Source of the DNA: an uncultured Acidobacteriia bacterium
GTDB lineage: Bacteria; Acidobacteriota; Terriglobia; Bryobacterales; Bryobacteraceae
Length of the DNA stretch: 45,707 nt
Direction: 5' to 3'
NCBI GenBank assembly: GCA_903875575.1
Contig: CAIQWJ010000045.1
Location: 1-45,707, forward strand
A program made the translations under genes and the position numbers. Below the pieces are notes generated by a model, which saw only the letters and a list, made by a program, of their open reading frames with translations, searched no databases and had not been told where the DNA came from. Positions 23,668-33,256 of the stretch are shown one piece after another. Each line of letters opens with the position of its first letter. Position 1 is the stretch's first letter.

Positions 23668-24825
23668 GTGCCCGCCCTCTTCATTGCCGTCCTCGCGCTG
23701 ATCGCTTACGGTTCGCTCTACCCGTGGCATTTCGCCGCCGAGCAGCTTTCTGGCAACCCGTTTGTGGTCCTGTTCACTTCCTGGCCGCACGCCATGGATC
23801 GCTTCGTCATTCGTGACGTATTCGTTAACATCGCCTTGTATGTTCCGGCCGGCTTTACTGGTCATCTGGCCTTTCGAAGATGGGGAAAGTCGTGGGTGAG
23901 TTTTGCGGTGCCGGTCCTGATTTGTGCGGTCCACTCCGGATCCATCGAAATGATTCAGCTTTGGGTGCCTCCCCGGGACTGTAGCCTGCTGGATTTGGCA
24001 GACAACATCGCGGGCGCCGTCCTGGGTGTGATTTTGGCCGTTGCGATGGAGGAAGTCCTGGTCCGCAGGCTGGAGTTGGCACGTCCGAAACACCCGCCGG
24101 ACCGCGCGGCGCTGGCGCTGCTTCTCTGTTTCGTGATCTCTGTCCTGTTTCCCTTGTTCCCGGTCCTGGGGCGTGCCATGCTGATGCAAAAAGCGCGCAT
24201 ATTCCTGCATCAGCCGCCGCTTGACCTGCTGACCTTACTCTCCGCGGCCGTGGTCTGGTTCGCCGTCGGGTGCCTGTGCCAGAAAGCCTCGCTGCACCCC
24301 GCCCGCCGGTATGCGGCACTTGCCGTGTTGCTCGTTCCCGCGCAGTTGTTCATCGTCGATCGCCAGCCCGTTCCAGCCGCGTTGTTGGGAGCCATCTCCG
24401 GCACCGCAGCTTTCGCGCTCCTTTGGCGAAAGGCGGTAGCGGGTGCCGCCCTTCGCAAACGAGCTTTCGCCCTTGTATTCCTGGCGACTATTGCCGTTCG
24501 TGGTCTTGCCCCTTTTCAGTTTGAGTCGGTTGCCGGAGCGTTCCACTGGATCCCCCTCGCCGGCTTTTTGAATATGGACTGGCAGGTCGCCTTTCAGGTT
24601 CTTGCCGAGAAACTCTTTTGGTACGGTGCCGCCGTCTGGCTCTTCATGGCTGCCGGGCTTCGTCCGCGTGCGGCAACAGCCTTTGTGACCACCGTCCTGT
24701 TCGCCATCGAGATGGCGCAAACGTACCAGCCGGGCCGGGTCGCGGAGATTACAGATCCCCTTCTCTGCGTGTTCGCCGCCTTCTCGCTGGCGATGCTGGC
24801 GCGAAGACATCCGTCCCCTTTCTGA
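23668..24825 (+). CDS. Tandem VanZ-like membrane protein
   Basis: A 385-residue polytopic inner-membrane protein with about 10 helices. The first half carries the VanZ pattern: VNIALYVPAGF, IEMIQLWVPPRDCSLLDLADNIAGAVLG. The second half repeats it in weaker form (IPLAGFLNM, FAIEMAQTYQPGRVAEITDP), so the protein is an internal duplication. VanZ of Enterococcus gives teicoplanin tolerance by an unclear mechanism; most VanZ-like proteins are of unknown function in envelope biology. The start is GTG at 23668, 3 bp after the methyltransferase stop. Confidence 0.82.
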   Translation: MPALFIAVLALIAYGSLYPWHFAAEQLSGNPFVVLFTSWPHAMDRFVIRDVFVNIALYVPAGFTGHLAFRRWGKSWVSFAVPVLICAVHSGSIEMIQLWVPPRDCSLLDLADNIAGAVLGVILAVAMEEVLVRRLELARPKHPPDRAALALLLCFVISVLFPLFPVLGRAMLMQKARIFLHQPPLDLLTLLSAAVVWFAVGCLCQKASLHPARRYAALAVLLVPAQLFIVDRQPVPAALLGAISGTAAFALLWRKAVAGAALRKRAFALVFLATIAVRGLAPFQFESVAGAFHWIPLAGFLNMDWQVAFQVLAEKLFWYGAAVWLFMAAGLRPRAATAFVTTVLFAIEMAQTYQPGRVAEITDPLLCVFAAFSLAMLARRHPSPF

Positions 24826-24917
24826 CCGCACAAACGGGACCGCGAAAAGTGCAAGTCTGCTGAACGCGCAAACCCCCGCGCCGCCTCAGTTCCTGAAATG
24901 CTATTCTGGTGAACCAA

Positions 24918-26441
24918 ATGGCCCAGCGGCGCGCGCTTCCAAAAATCTGTATCGCGCTTGGCCTGCCAGACGTACCCCGGCTGCTCGAACAGGCGCGCCG
25001 TGAAGCGGAGGCAGGCGAGAATTTCCTCGAATTTCGCATCGACTATTTGCCCGACCCTGCACTCGGCGCGCAGGCCATCGCCACCTTCCTCCGCGAGTAC
25101 CCCAACTGCACCATCCTGGCCACCTGCCGTCGCCATCAGAACCACGGACGCTTCAACGGCAGTATTGACGATCAGTTCCGCATCCTTGAACTCGCCATCG
25201 CCTGCGGTGCCCGCGCCATTGATATCGAAGTGGAAACCGCTGAGGTTGCGCCCGATCGCTGTGCCGCTCTGCGCACCAAAGCCCACCTCATCATTTCCTG
25301 GCATCACTTCGAGACCACGCCGCCGCTCGATCCTGTGCTCAAACGCATGCGGAAAGTTCCGGCGGACGTCTACAAGCTCGTCAGCACGGCCCGCAAACCC
25401 ACCGATACCGGTCGCGTGCTGGCCACCAGCCGTCTCAGTCCCAAAGTTCCGCTCGTCATGCTGGCCATGGGTGAAATCGGCTTTCCCACCCGCGTGCTCT
25501 CCACCGCGCTCGGAACGCTTTTTACCTACGCGGCACCAGCTCATTTTCAGGGGACCGCGGCGGGACAGGTCAACGCACGTCAGCTTCGCTCCCTCTATCG
25601 CATTGATAAGTTCACGAAGGCCGCCAAAATCTACGGTGTGATTGCAGATCCTGTTGGCCACTCGGTTTCGCCTCATGTGCACAACCGGGCGTTTCAATCA
25701 AAGCGCATCGATGCCGTTTATGTGCCGTTGCTCGTGAAGCCCACGCAGTTGCGCGATTTTTTTCTGTTTGCCGAAGATCTGCCGCTTGCGGGCTTCAGCG
25801 TTACCATTCCGCACAAGCGCAGAATCATACGCTATCTGGATCACGTGGACCCCCTCGCCCGCCGCATTGGCGCCGTCAACACCGTCTGGCGCAAAGCCGG
25901 TAAGTGGCGCGGTACCAATACCGATGCCGAAGCCGTTGCCCGGCCGCTCGCAAATATTCTGGACCTCAGCAAGGCGTCCGTGTTGATCGCCGGCAACGGC
26001 GGCGCGGCTCGGAGTGCTGCCTGCGCACTCTCTGATGCCGGCGCGAAGATCGCCATTACGGGCCGCAATCCCGACCGCGTCAGAGCCTTCGCCCGGCCGC
26101 TCGGCGCCGAAAACCTGACGCTCGATCAGGCGTGTGCGCGTCATTTCGATGTCGTCATCAATGCGACCTCCGTCGGCATGTGGCCGAACGTGAAGGATTG
26201 CGTGTTCCCCGATGAGATTCCCGGAGACGTGGTTTTCGACCTCGTCTACAATCCACTGGAGACGGAGCTCATCCGCCGCGCCCGCGCACAGGGCAAGCAG
26301 GTCATCCCTGGTGTCAAAATGTTTATAGAGCAGGCCGTAAGGCAGTTCGAAATCTGGACTGGCGAAACGGCCCCGCGTGCCGCCATGGAAGCTGCGGCGC
26401 TGGACGCTCTTTCGGCGAAGTACATGGAGCAGAAGAAGTGA
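24918..26441 (+). CDS. aroDE: Fused 3-dehydroquinate dehydratase (type I)/shikimate dehydrogenase
   Basis: A two-domain enzyme for steps 3 and 4 of the shikimate pathway. Residues ~8-225 are a type I dehydroquinase with the catalytic His pair in ISWHHFE (129-130) and the Schiff-base lysine in DVYKLVST (Lys153). Residues ~235-500 are a shikimate dehydrogenase: GHSVSPHVHN, catalytic Lys in VTIPHKR, Asp in GTNTDAEA, the NADP-binding GNGGAAR and the ATSVGMWPN block. The order AroD-AroE is that of plant enzymes and of some bacteria (Chlamydia, Planctomycetes, Acidobacteria). ATG at 24918 has GGTGA upstream; GTG at 24909 would add three residues. It overlaps the next gene by 4 bp. Confidence 0.95.
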   Translation: MAQRRALPKICIALGLPDVPRLLEQARREAEAGENFLEFRIDYLPDPALGAQAIATFLREYPNCTILATCRRHQNHGRFNGSIDDQFRILELAIACGARAIDIEVETAEVAPDRCAALRTKAHLIISWHHFETTPPLDPVLKRMRKVPADVYKLVSTARKPTDTGRVLATSRLSPKVPLVMLAMGEIGFPTRVLSTALGTLFTYAAPAHFQGTAAGQVNARQLRSLYRIDKFTKAAKIYGVIADPVGHSVSPHVHNRAFQSKRIDAVYVPLLVKPTQLRDFFLFAEDLPLAGFSVTIPHKRRIIRYLDHVDPLARRIGAVNTVWRKAGKWRGTNTDAEAVARPLANILDLSKASVLIAGNGGAARSAACALSDAGAKIAITGRNPDRVRAFARPLGAENLTLDQACARHFDVVINATSVGMWPNVKDCVFPDEIPGDVVFDLVYNPLETELIRRARAQGKQVIPGVKMFIEQAVRQFEIWTGETAPRAAMEAAALDALSAKYMEQKK

Positions 26442-26641
26442 AACTGACGCGCAGACAACTCGTGCCGTCGCTGGTGGCTGGAGCGGCTGTCACCGCTGCG
26501 CTCACGCAGACGGCTGACGCGCAGACCGCCGACACCGACTTCGCCAAGGCCGCCCGCGATTCCGTCCAGAGCAATATGGACGCCCTGGCAAAATTCAGCC
26601 TTCCCATCTCCACCGAACCCGCCTTCCAGTTCAAAGCATGA
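26438..26641 (+). CDS. Small Tat-signal protein coupled to amidase
   Basis: A 67-residue protein starting with GTG at 26438. Residues 1-28 are a twin-arginine signal (KLTRRQLV, then a hydrophobic core, cut near ADA-Q). The mature part is only about 39 residues and ends LPISTEPAFQFKA. It overlaps aroDE by 4 bp and the amidase by 4 bp (ATGA), so its dose is tied to the amidase. I suspect an accessory subunit, comparable in logic to GatC or AtzG small partners of amidases, which would also carry the amidase out through Tat. No homology to those families can be shown here. Confidence 0.7.
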   Translation: MKLTRRQLVPSLVAGAAVTAALTQTADAQTADTDFAKAARDSVQSNMDALAKFSLPISTEPAFQFKA

Positions 26642-28083
26642 CCGACGACATTTTTTTCGCCCCCCTCTCCGATCTCAACGCCCGGCTGAAGAAACGTGAG
26701 TTCTCGGCGGTGGAGCTTGCAAAGGCCGTGGGAGCCAGACTGGAGTCGCTCGGGCCGCGCTACAACGCCCTCGCGCTGCCGCTGACGAAGAACGCCACCG
26801 ACCGCGCCAAAGACGTGGATAAGGAACTGAAGCGTGAACGCTATCGCGGGCCGCTCCAGGGCATTCCCTTCGGGGCCAAAGATCTGCTTTCGTTTGCCGG
26901 CCACCCCACTACGTGGGGCGCGAAACCCTATGCGACGCAGGTCTTCGATGAAACCGCTACCGTTCTGGACAAACTGGATGGTACTGGCGCGCTGTTGATT
27001 GGCAAGCTTTCCATGGTGGAACTCGCCGGGGGCGGAGGCTACCGCCTTGCGGGTGCCTCGCTCACGGGGCCAGGGCTGAACCCCTGGGACGTCACGCGCT
27101 GGTCGGGCGGCTCTTCCAGCGGACCTGGTGCGGCGGTAGCGGCGGGCCTTGTGCCCTTCGCCCTCGGTTCGGAGACTTCCGGCTCCATCATCACACCGGC
27201 AGCATTTTGCGGAGTCACCGGCCTGCGGCCCACTTACGGCCTGGTCAGCCGCCACGGTGCCATGGCACTCTCATGGACGCTCGATAAGATCGGCCCCATC
27301 TGCCGTACGGCGGAGGATTGTGGTCTGGTGCTGCGCGAAATCGCCGGCGGCGATTCCAAAGATCCAGGTTCCGCCGGCAAGAGTTTCTATTTCGCGCCCC
27401 AGTTCGCCCGCAAAGTGAACGAAATGAAAATCGGTTTCGCCGCCGTGGACCGCGAATGGGCGGATCCCGAAGTGCGGCCGGCGCTGGACGCCGCCATGGC
27501 CGCTCTGCGTCAAACCGGCGCGACTCTGGTGGAAGTGAAACTCCCGGACTTCCCGTGGGGTGCCCTCATCAGCACCATCATCGGTTCCGAAGAAGCGTCG
27601 ATCTTTGAATCCCTGATCACCAGCGGCAAGGTCAATGACCTGGCTGATGCCAGCCAGGCTGAGGGACTCAAAGCCAACCTCGCCATCCCGGCTACCCAAT
27701 ACCTGAAAGCCATGCGCATTCGCACTCTGGTGCAGCGCGCCTTCCGGGAACTCTTCGACAGCGTGGACCTCCTCGTCGCGCCAGCCCGCTACGGTATTGC
27801 GCCGAAGGTCAGCGAGCCCCTCGATGCCGCAACCCCAGCCGCCGGCCCCAGGCCTGCATCCCCGGGTATGCGCAGTCTCATTCCCGCCGCGAATCTGGCC
27901 GGACTACCGGGTATCTCCTTCCCGTGCGGATTTGCCAACGGCCTGCCCGTAGGCCTTCAGTTGGCGAGTCGCCCCTTTCGAGAAAACGATCTGCTCGCCG
28001 TGGCGACGGAATATCAGAACCGGACCGACTGGCACAAACGCCGCCCACCCGCGCTCGCCCCGGTCGTTCCCTCCCGGCGCTAG
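26638..28083 (+). CDS. Amidase-signature family hydrolase
   Basis: A 481-residue amidase with the Ser-cisSer-Lys triad: Lys81 (FGAKD), Ser159 in the GGSSSGPGAAVAAG motif and nucleophile Ser183 in GSETSGSI. Family members hydrolyse amides, including GatA and many catabolic amidases. It is not GatA: no gatB is near and the length and C-terminus differ. It has no signal peptide of its own, yet its upstream coupled partner has a Tat signal. The substrate is unknown. A perfect 12-bp palindrome at 28078-28089 surrounds the stop codon. Confidence 0.9.
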   Translation: MTDDIFFAPLSDLNARLKKREFSAVELAKAVGARLESLGPRYNALALPLTKNATDRAKDVDKELKRERYRGPLQGIPFGAKDLLSFAGHPTTWGAKPYATQVFDETATVLDKLDGTGALLIGKLSMVELAGGGGYRLAGASLTGPGLNPWDVTRWSGGSSSGPGAAVAAGLVPFALGSETSGSIITPAAFCGVTGLRPTYGLVSRHGAMALSWTLDKIGPICRTAEDCGLVLREIAGGDSKDPGSAGKSFYFAPQFARKVNEMKIGFAAVDREWADPEVRPALDAAMAALRQTGATLVEVKLPDFPWGALISTIIGSEEASIFESLITSGKVNDLADASQAEGLKANLAIPATQYLKAMRIRTLVQRAFRELFDSVDLLVAPARYGIAPKVSEPLDAATPAAGPRPASPGMRSLIPAANLAGLPGISFPCGFANGLPVGLQLASRPFRENDLLAVATEYQNRTDWHKRRPPALAPVVPSRR

Positions 28084-28136
28084 CTAGCGGTATCGCCTTG
28101 CCTAATCTGCACGAGTCATTCGGCCGATAGTCCCTT

Positions 28137-28994
28137 GTGGCACCCGCACTCAGCCTGTGCATGATCGTGAAGAACGAAGCGCCGTGTCTGCGGACCTGTC
28201 TCGATTCGGTTTGTGGCATTGCAGGCGAAATCGTCATCGTCGATACCGGCTCTACCGATGAGACGCCGCTCATCGCGTCTGAATACGGAGCCGTTGTCGT
28301 GCCGTTCGACTTCAGCTTCGTCGATTTTTCCGCCGCCCGCAATGCGTCGCTCAAGGCCGCCCAGGGCAGCTGGATTCTGGTACTCGACGCCGATGAAACG
28401 CTCTCTCCCTGCGATTTGCGGCAGATCGAAGAACTGGTCTCGCGGAACGAAAACGCGGGCTATTACTTCGCCCGGCAGAATCAGCACACCACCGGACCGC
28501 CCACGGTCGATCACGTCGTTCGTCTCTTCCCCAACAGGCCCGACTACCGCTATCGTGGCCGCGTTCACGAAACGATTGACGCCGCCATCCTCGAAGCCGG
28601 CGGCCACCTTTTCACCAGCAAGATCGAACTGTATCACCATTTTGCGGAACACGGGAACACTCGGCGGGAGAAGAACCTCCGCTATCTCGGGATTCTTCTC
28701 GAAGAGATCGCCGTCAATCCCCAGGACTCCTCCCGCCTGGATTTCCTCGCCGCGGAATACCACCAACTGGAGATGTTTGGTGAGGCAACGGCGGCTGCCG
28801 AGCGCATCGCGCAACTTCGTCCCTCTGACGCTACAGCCCACCTGAACGCGGGTATCTACCATCTGGTCTACCAGTCCGATCCACCGCGCGCCCAGGGCGA
28901 CTTCCTCAGAGCGCTGGAACTCCGGCCCGGCTATCCGGAGGCCCTGGCCTTTCTGGACCGTGCGGGCGGGATTTCCTGCTGCTATCCTGAATAG
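28137..28994 (+). CDS. Family 2 glycosyltransferase with C-terminal TPR region
   Basis: A 285-residue protein. Residues 1-170 are a GT-A domain: LSLCMIVKNEAPCLRTCLDS, VDTGSTDET, and the nucleotide-sugar DxD in LVLDADETL. Residues 190-285 form helical tetratricopeptide-like repeats (LNAGIYHLVYQSDPPRAQGD, LELRPGYPEAL). This build is found in enzymes that glycosylate proteins or start short glycans. The start is GTG at 28137. It heads a run with yggX and a sugar-mutase-like flavoprotein (gaps of 2 and 0 bp), then a second GT2 gene. Confidence 0.85.
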   Translation: MAPALSLCMIVKNEAPCLRTCLDSVCGIAGEIVIVDTGSTDETPLIASEYGAVVVPFDFSFVDFSAARNASLKAAQGSWILVLDADETLSPCDLRQIEELVSRNENAGYYFARQNQHTTGPPTVDHVVRLFPNRPDYRYRGRVHETIDAAILEAGGHLFTSKIELYHHFAEHGNTRREKNLRYLGILLEEIAVNPQDSSRLDFLAAEYHQLEMFGEATAAAERIAQLRPSDATAHLNAGIYHLVYQSDPPRAQGDFLRALELRPGYPEALAFLDRAGGISCCYPE

Positions 28995-28996
28995 CG

Positions 28997-29296
28997 ATGA
29001 GCACTCAACCGCAGGCCACTCCTCGCAGGGTTTTCTGCGTCAAACTTCAGCGCGAAATGGACGGCCTCTCAGAAGTTCCCTTCGAAGGGCATCCGCTCGG
29101 CCAGCGCATTTACGACAATGTTTCCAAACAGGCCTGGGGCATGTGGGTGGAGCATATGAAAATGCTCATGAATGAGTACCGCCTCAACCTGGGCACCAAA
29201 GAAGCGCAGGAATTTCTTCTGGGCCAGATGGAACAGTACTTTTTCGGCGAAGGCTCGGCACCGCCGCCCGAATTCGTGGCCACGCCACAGCACTAA
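28997..29296 (+). CDS. Fe(II)-trafficking/oxidative-damage protection protein YggX-like
   Basis: A 99-residue protein matching YggX: conserved Cys in VFCVKLQRE, then GLSEVPFEGHPLGQRIYDNV, SKQAWGMWVEHMKMLMNEYR and LNLGTKEAQEFLLGQME. In enterics YggX protects iron-sulfur clusters and moves ferrous iron. It has a 9-residue N-terminal extension and a short Pro-rich tail beyond the usual 90 residues. It sits between two glycan genes with almost no spacing, a place that does not explain its role. Confidence 0.85.
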   Translation: MSTQPQATPRRVFCVKLQREMDGLSEVPFEGHPLGQRIYDNVSKQAWGMWVEHMKMLMNEYRLNLGTKEAQEFLLGQMEQYFFGEGSAPPPEFVATPQH

Positions 29297-30910
29297 ATGG
29301 GCGATAAGAAAGCACTGATCATCGGTGCGGGCCCCGCCGGCCTCACCGCGGCCTTCGAACTGGTCAAGCGCACCGATATTCAGCCCATCGTCCTTGAAAA
29401 AAGCGACGACATGGGCGGGATCTCCCGTACCGTCCGCTATAAAGGCAACCGCATCGACATTGGCGGGCACCGGTTTTTCTCCAAGTCCGACCGTGTCATG
29501 CAGTGGTGGATGGACGTGATGCCGGTTGAAGCAAATGCCGCCGATGCTTCCGGCCAGTCGCAAACGATTACGTACCAACGCCAGAGCCGCGACGTGCCCG
29601 CCAGTTCCGCGGCACCATCAGCCGATGCCACGGATCGCGTCATGCTGATCCGCCAGCGCAAGTCGCGGATCTATTTCCTGCGCCAGTTCTTCGATTACCC
29701 CATCCGTTTGAGTGCCGCGACGCTGAAGCAACTCGGCCTCGCGCGTACGGTGAAGATCGGCGTCAGCTACGCGCAGAGCGCTGTCAGCCAGACGAAGCCC
29801 GAACGCACACTCGAACAGTTCCTCATCAACCGCTTTGGCCGAGAACTTTACCTGACCTTCTTCAAGTCCTACACGGAAAAAGTATGGGGCGTCCCCTGCG
29901 ACAAAATCAGCGCCGAGTGGGGAGCGCAGCGCATCAAAGGCCTCTCCATCGTCAGCGCCATACGCCATTTTCTGAAGAGCGCATTTGGCAAAAAGGCCAC
30001 AGGCGGCGGAGACATTGCCCAGAAGGGTACCGAAACTTCGCTGATCGAAAAGTTCATGTATCCGAAGCTCGGCCCCGGACAGCTTTGGGAATACGTGGCC
30101 GAGGACGTGAAGGCGAACGGCGGCACAGTCACCACGGGCCGCAACGTGATCCGCCTGTTGACGGACGGCAACCGCGTCACGTCAGCCGAGATTGAACATG
30201 CCGCTACCGGCGCGCGCGAAATCATCGCCGCGGACTATTTCTTCTCCACCATGCCCATCAAGGAATTGATGCGCGCCTTCGACAGCTCCACCGCGGTGCC
30301 GCGCAACGTTCTGGAAGTCAGCGACGGCCTGATCTATCGCGACTTCATCACCGTCGGCCTGCTGCTCACCAAACTGAAGATATCGGAGAAAACGCCTGCC
30401 GGAGAGCGTCTGCTCTCGGATAACTGGATCTATATACAGGAGCCTGACGTCCAGGTGGGCCGCATGCAGATCTTCAACAACTGGAGTCCGTACCTTGTTG
30501 CTGAGCCTGGCAACGTCTGGATCGGCCTCGAGTACTTCTGCTACGATACTGACCCCATCTGGGCTCTGCCGGACGCCGAAATGATCGCTCTCGCCGAGCA
30601 GGAAATCGCGAAGATCGGCATCATTGAGGCGGGCGACGTGCTCGATGCCTGCGTGATCCGGGTGCCCAAGACCTACCCCGCCTACTTCGGGGCCTATGAG
30701 CGTTTCGAAGAAATCAAGACTTATGTCAACGGCTTTGAAAATCTGTTTCTGATCGGCCGCAACGGTATGCACAAGTACAACAATCAGGACCATTCCATGC
30801 TCACCGCCATGACGGCGGTGGATAACATCATCGAAGGCCGCACCGACAAAACCAATCTCTGGGATCTCAATACGGAGATGGAGTATCACGAGAGCAAAGA
30901 CGGCAAGTAG
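29297..30910 (+). CDS. FAD-dependent oxidoreductase, UDP-galactopyranose-mutase-like
   Basis: A 537-residue flavoprotein. The FAD-binding motif is [15 protein letters not shown] at the N-terminus, followed by the UGM-like GG-motif [12 protein letters not shown]. Near the C-terminus is the second FAD contact [20 protein letters not shown]. Relatives in capsule and O-antigen clusters interconvert ring forms or oxidise sugars; about 110 residues (100-210) differ from classical UGM (about 390 residues). It starts immediately after yggX. Its neighbours, two GT2 enzymes, support a role in surface polysaccharide. The exact reaction is open. Confidence 0.8.
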   Translation: MGDKKALIIGAGPAGLTAAFELVKRTDIQPIVLEKSDDMGGISRTVRYKGNRIDIGGHRFFSKSDRVMQWWMDVMPVEANAADASGQSQTITYQRQSRDVPASSAAPSADATDRVMLIRQRKSRIYFLRQFFDYPIRLSAATLKQLGLARTVKIGVSYAQSAVSQTKPERTLEQFLINRFGRELYLTFFKSYTEKVWGVPCDKISAEWGAQRIKGLSIVSAIRHFLKSAFGKKATGGGDIAQKGTETSLIEKFMYPKLGPGQLWEYVAEDVKANGGTVTTGRNVIRLLTDGNRVTSAEIEHAATGAREIIAADYFFSTMPIKELMRAFDSSTAVPRNVLEVSDGLIYRDFITVGLLLTKLKISEKTPAGERLLSDNWIYIQEPDVQVGRMQIFNNWSPYLVAEPGNVWIGLEYFCYDTDPIWALPDAEMIALAEQEIAKIGIIEAGDVLDACVIRVPKTYPAYFGAYERFEEIKTYVNGFENLFLIGRNGMHKYNNQDHSMLTAMTAVDNIIEGRTDKTNLWDLNTEMEYHESKDGK

Positions 30911-30982
30911 CCGGGGAAACGATCGTCGCGCCCCCTGTATTCTGTTATCTGGTGCCGTCGGGTACTTCGCGCCCTGCCTGAA

Positions 30983-32140
30983 ATGCCGGAATTCTGCCTG
31001 ATCACGTTCTGCTGTCTGTTCGCCATGGTGGTCTACGCCCTCGCCGGTTACCCCCTCCTGCTCGGCTTCATTGCCCGTCGTCACGATCACCCCATCCGCA
31101 AAGACGACCAGCTCCGCAGTGTCACCTTCATCATTCCGGTACACAACGGCGAGAAGTTTATCGACGCCAAACTTCGTTCCATCCTGGCATTGAACTACCC
31201 TCGGGACCTGATGCAGATCATCGTCGTCTCAGACGCCTCTACCGACCGGACAGATGAAATCGCGCGCGGCTTCGAGGCCCAGGGCATTCGCCTGCTCCGC
31301 GTACCAAGGGGCGGCAAGCCCGCAGCGATCAACGCTGCCGCGCCCCTCGCAACAGGCGAAATCCTTATCTTCAATGACATCCGTCAGACACTCCACCCGG
31401 AAAGCCTCCGCCGCCTGATCGCCAATTTCGGTGATCCGGAAGTCGGCTCGGTCAGCGCCCAGCTCAGCATTCGCTCGGGGGACACCAACGCCGAGCAGGA
31501 TACCGGCCTTTACTGGCGCTATGAACTCTGGATCCGTCAGCAGATGACGCGGATTCACTCCACCTGGGGCACTACCGGCTGCTACTACGGTCTCCGCCGC
31601 ACGCTTTTCACGCCGCTGCCACCGGATATCCTGATTGACGACGCCTGGCTGCCCCTTCAGGGCATGATGCAGGGCTTCCGTGTGGTGCTGGAACCAACCG
31701 CAACCATGTATGACTTCCCGACCGCGCTGCACTCCGAATTCCGCCGCAAAGTCCGCACTCAGGCCGGCCTGTTTCAGATGCTGTGGATGTTCCCCGGCCT
31801 CTTCAGTTCCCGCAATCCGATGCGGTTCCATTTCTTATGCGGGAAATACGGACGGGTGATCGTGCCCTGGTGCCTGCTGGGCATGGCCGCCGCCACCATA
31901 GAGATGCCGGATCCCTGGCGCATGACCGCTCTTTGCGCACAGATCGCTTTCTACCTCTGCGCGGCGCTCGATCCGTTGCTGCCCTCTGGCTTCCCGCTCA
32001 AGAAACTCACGTCGCCCATCCGGACTTTCGTCACCCTGATGACCGCGGCCATGTTCGCAGTCCGCATCTTCTTCGTCCCCGCCCGCAGCTTGTGGAAGGA
32101 AACCACAGTCAGCCACAAGGCGGCGCAGGCGGCCGAATAA
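30983..32140 (+). CDS. Membrane family 2 glycosyltransferase
   Basis: A 385-residue processive-type GT2. It has an N-terminal membrane helix (about 5-30), a GT-A domain (VTFIIPVHNGEKFIDAKLRS, VSDASTDRTD, and FNDIRQT where a DxD-like motif is expected), an acceptor-side Asp in ILIDDAW, and RRKVRTQAG where processive enzymes have Q/RxxRW. Three or four helices follow (about 285-370). The FNDIRQT motif keeps Asp but is not a classical DxD. Likely polymer or lipid-linked glycan synthesis at the inner membrane. Confidence 0.83.
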   Translation: MPEFCLITFCCLFAMVVYALAGYPLLLGFIARRHDHPIRKDDQLRSVTFIIPVHNGEKFIDAKLRSILALNYPRDLMQIIVVSDASTDRTDEIARGFEAQGIRLLRVPRGGKPAAINAAAPLATGEILIFNDIRQTLHPESLRRLIANFGDPEVGSVSAQLSIRSGDTNAEQDTGLYWRYELWIRQQMTRIHSTWGTTGCYYGLRRTLFTPLPPDILIDDAWLPLQGMMQGFRVVLEPTATMYDFPTALHSEFRRKVRTQAGLFQMLWMFPGLFSSRNPMRFHFLCGKYGRVIVPWCLLGMAAATIEMPDPWRMTALCAQIAFYLCAALDPLLPSGFPLKKLTSPIRTFVTLMTAAMFAVRIFFVPARSLWKETTVSHKAAQAAE

Positions 32141-32148
32141 TCGGCCGC
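32129..32148. terminator. Perfect hairpin at convergent junction
   Basis: GCGGCCGA (32129-32136) and TCGGCCGC (32141-32148) pair perfectly around ATAA, which contains the stop codon of the glycosyltransferase. There is no T-run. It lies between convergent genes, where it could stall transcription from both sides. Confidence 0.4.
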
Positions 32149-32167
32149 TCAGCGCCGGACTGCCGCC

Positions 32168-33256
32168 TTACCGCTGAATTCGAGCCGAACCGCCGCGAGC
32201 GAACGCCCGGACTTCGTCCAGTTTCGCCATCGTCGTGTCGCCCGGGAAGGTGGTGATGAGCGCGCCGTGCGCCCAGCCCAGCTTGAGCGCCTCTTGCACC
32301 GGTTCGCCCGCGAGCAGGCCGTAGATCAGGCCGGAAGCGAAGCCGTCTCCGCCTCCCACGCGGTCGATCACATCCAGTTCGCAGGTGGGGGCTTCGTCCA
32401 TCTTGCCGTTGATCCACGCCACTGCACTCCAGGTATGGCGCGACGTCGAATGTACTTCGCGCAGTGTCGTCGCCACAATCCGAATCTTCGGGTACCGTTT
32501 CACCACAGCGTCCATCATGCCGGCGAAAGCCCGCGTGTCCAGTTTCGAAGTCGCTTCCACCTGCGGGCCTTCCAGTCCCAGGCCTTTCTGCAGATCTTCT
32601 TCGTTGCCCACCAGGACGTCGACATGTTCCACAATGCGCCCCAGCATCTCCGCCGCCCGGGCGCCGCCGCCCATGATGCGCCAGAGTTTCTCACGATAAT
32701 TGAGATCGAACGAGATCACCGCGCCTGCCGCGCGCGCCGCCTTCATGCCTTCCACAATCAGTTCGCCCGTGGTTTCCGAAAGCGCAGCGAAGATGCCGCC
32801 CGAGTGGAACCAGCGTATGCCATTGGCAAAAATCGCGTTCCAGTCGAAATCGCCCGGCTTCAGCAGGGCACCCGCCTCATTGGCGCGGTTGTAGAACACG
32901 ACTGGGGCGCGGACGCCATGCCCGCGGTCGCTGTAAACGGCGGCCATATTCGGCCCGTTGACGCCATTGTGGTCAAAGCGCTTGTAAAAGGGTTTTACGC
33001 CCATCGCGCGCACGCGTTCGGCGATGAGTTCACCCATTGGGTAGTTCACCATCGCGGTGGCGACCCCGGTATTCAGCTCGAAGCAGTCCGCCAGGTTCGC
33101 GGCGCAGTTGAATTCGCCGCCGCTGACGTGGATCTCGCAGGAGCGTGCCTTTCGGAACGGGATGACCCCGGGGTCCAGCCTGTGGACCAGTGCGCCGAGC
33201 GCAAGAAAATCGAGACCGTTCTTGTTGGCGGGTAAGATGTTGAGACCGTGACTCAT
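32168..33256 (-). CDS. PfkB-family sugar kinase, probable 2-keto-3-deoxygluconate kinase
   Basis: A 362-residue ribokinase-fold kinase. It has the substrate Gly-Gly motif VSGGEFNCAANLA (44-56) and the PfkB signature DRVGGGDGFASGLIYG with catalytic Asp304. FDLNYREKLW is the block seen in KdgK-like enzymes, which phosphorylate 2-keto-3-deoxygluconate in uronate breakdown. It stands alone with no aldolase nearby, so the substrate is only probable. It begins 139 bp from the tRNA-Ser gene and is divergent from it. Confidence 0.85.
   Translation of the reverse strand: MSHGLNILPANKNGLDFLALGALVHRLDPGVIPFRKARSCEIHVSGGEFNCAANLADCFELNTGVATAMVNYPMGELIAERVRAMGVKPFYKRFDHNGVNGPNMAAVYSDRGHGVRAPVVFYNRANEAGALLKPGDFDWNAIFANGIRWFHSGGIFAALSETTGELIVEGMKAARAAGAVISFDLNYREKLWRIMGGGARAAEMLGRIVEHVDVLVGNEEDLQKGLGLEGPQVEATSKLDTRAFAGMMDAVVKRYPKIRIVATTLREVHSTSRHTWSAVAWINGKMDEAPTCELDVIDRVGGGDGFASGLIYGLLAGEPVQEALKLGWAHGALITTFPGDTTMAKLDEVRAFARGGSARIQR

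Noticed and set aside
28078-28089. Perfect 12-bp palindrome CGCTAGCTAGCG at the amidase stop.
   Set aside because: It has no loop, is a single copy and no T-run follows; it may be chance, so it is only mentioned with the gene.
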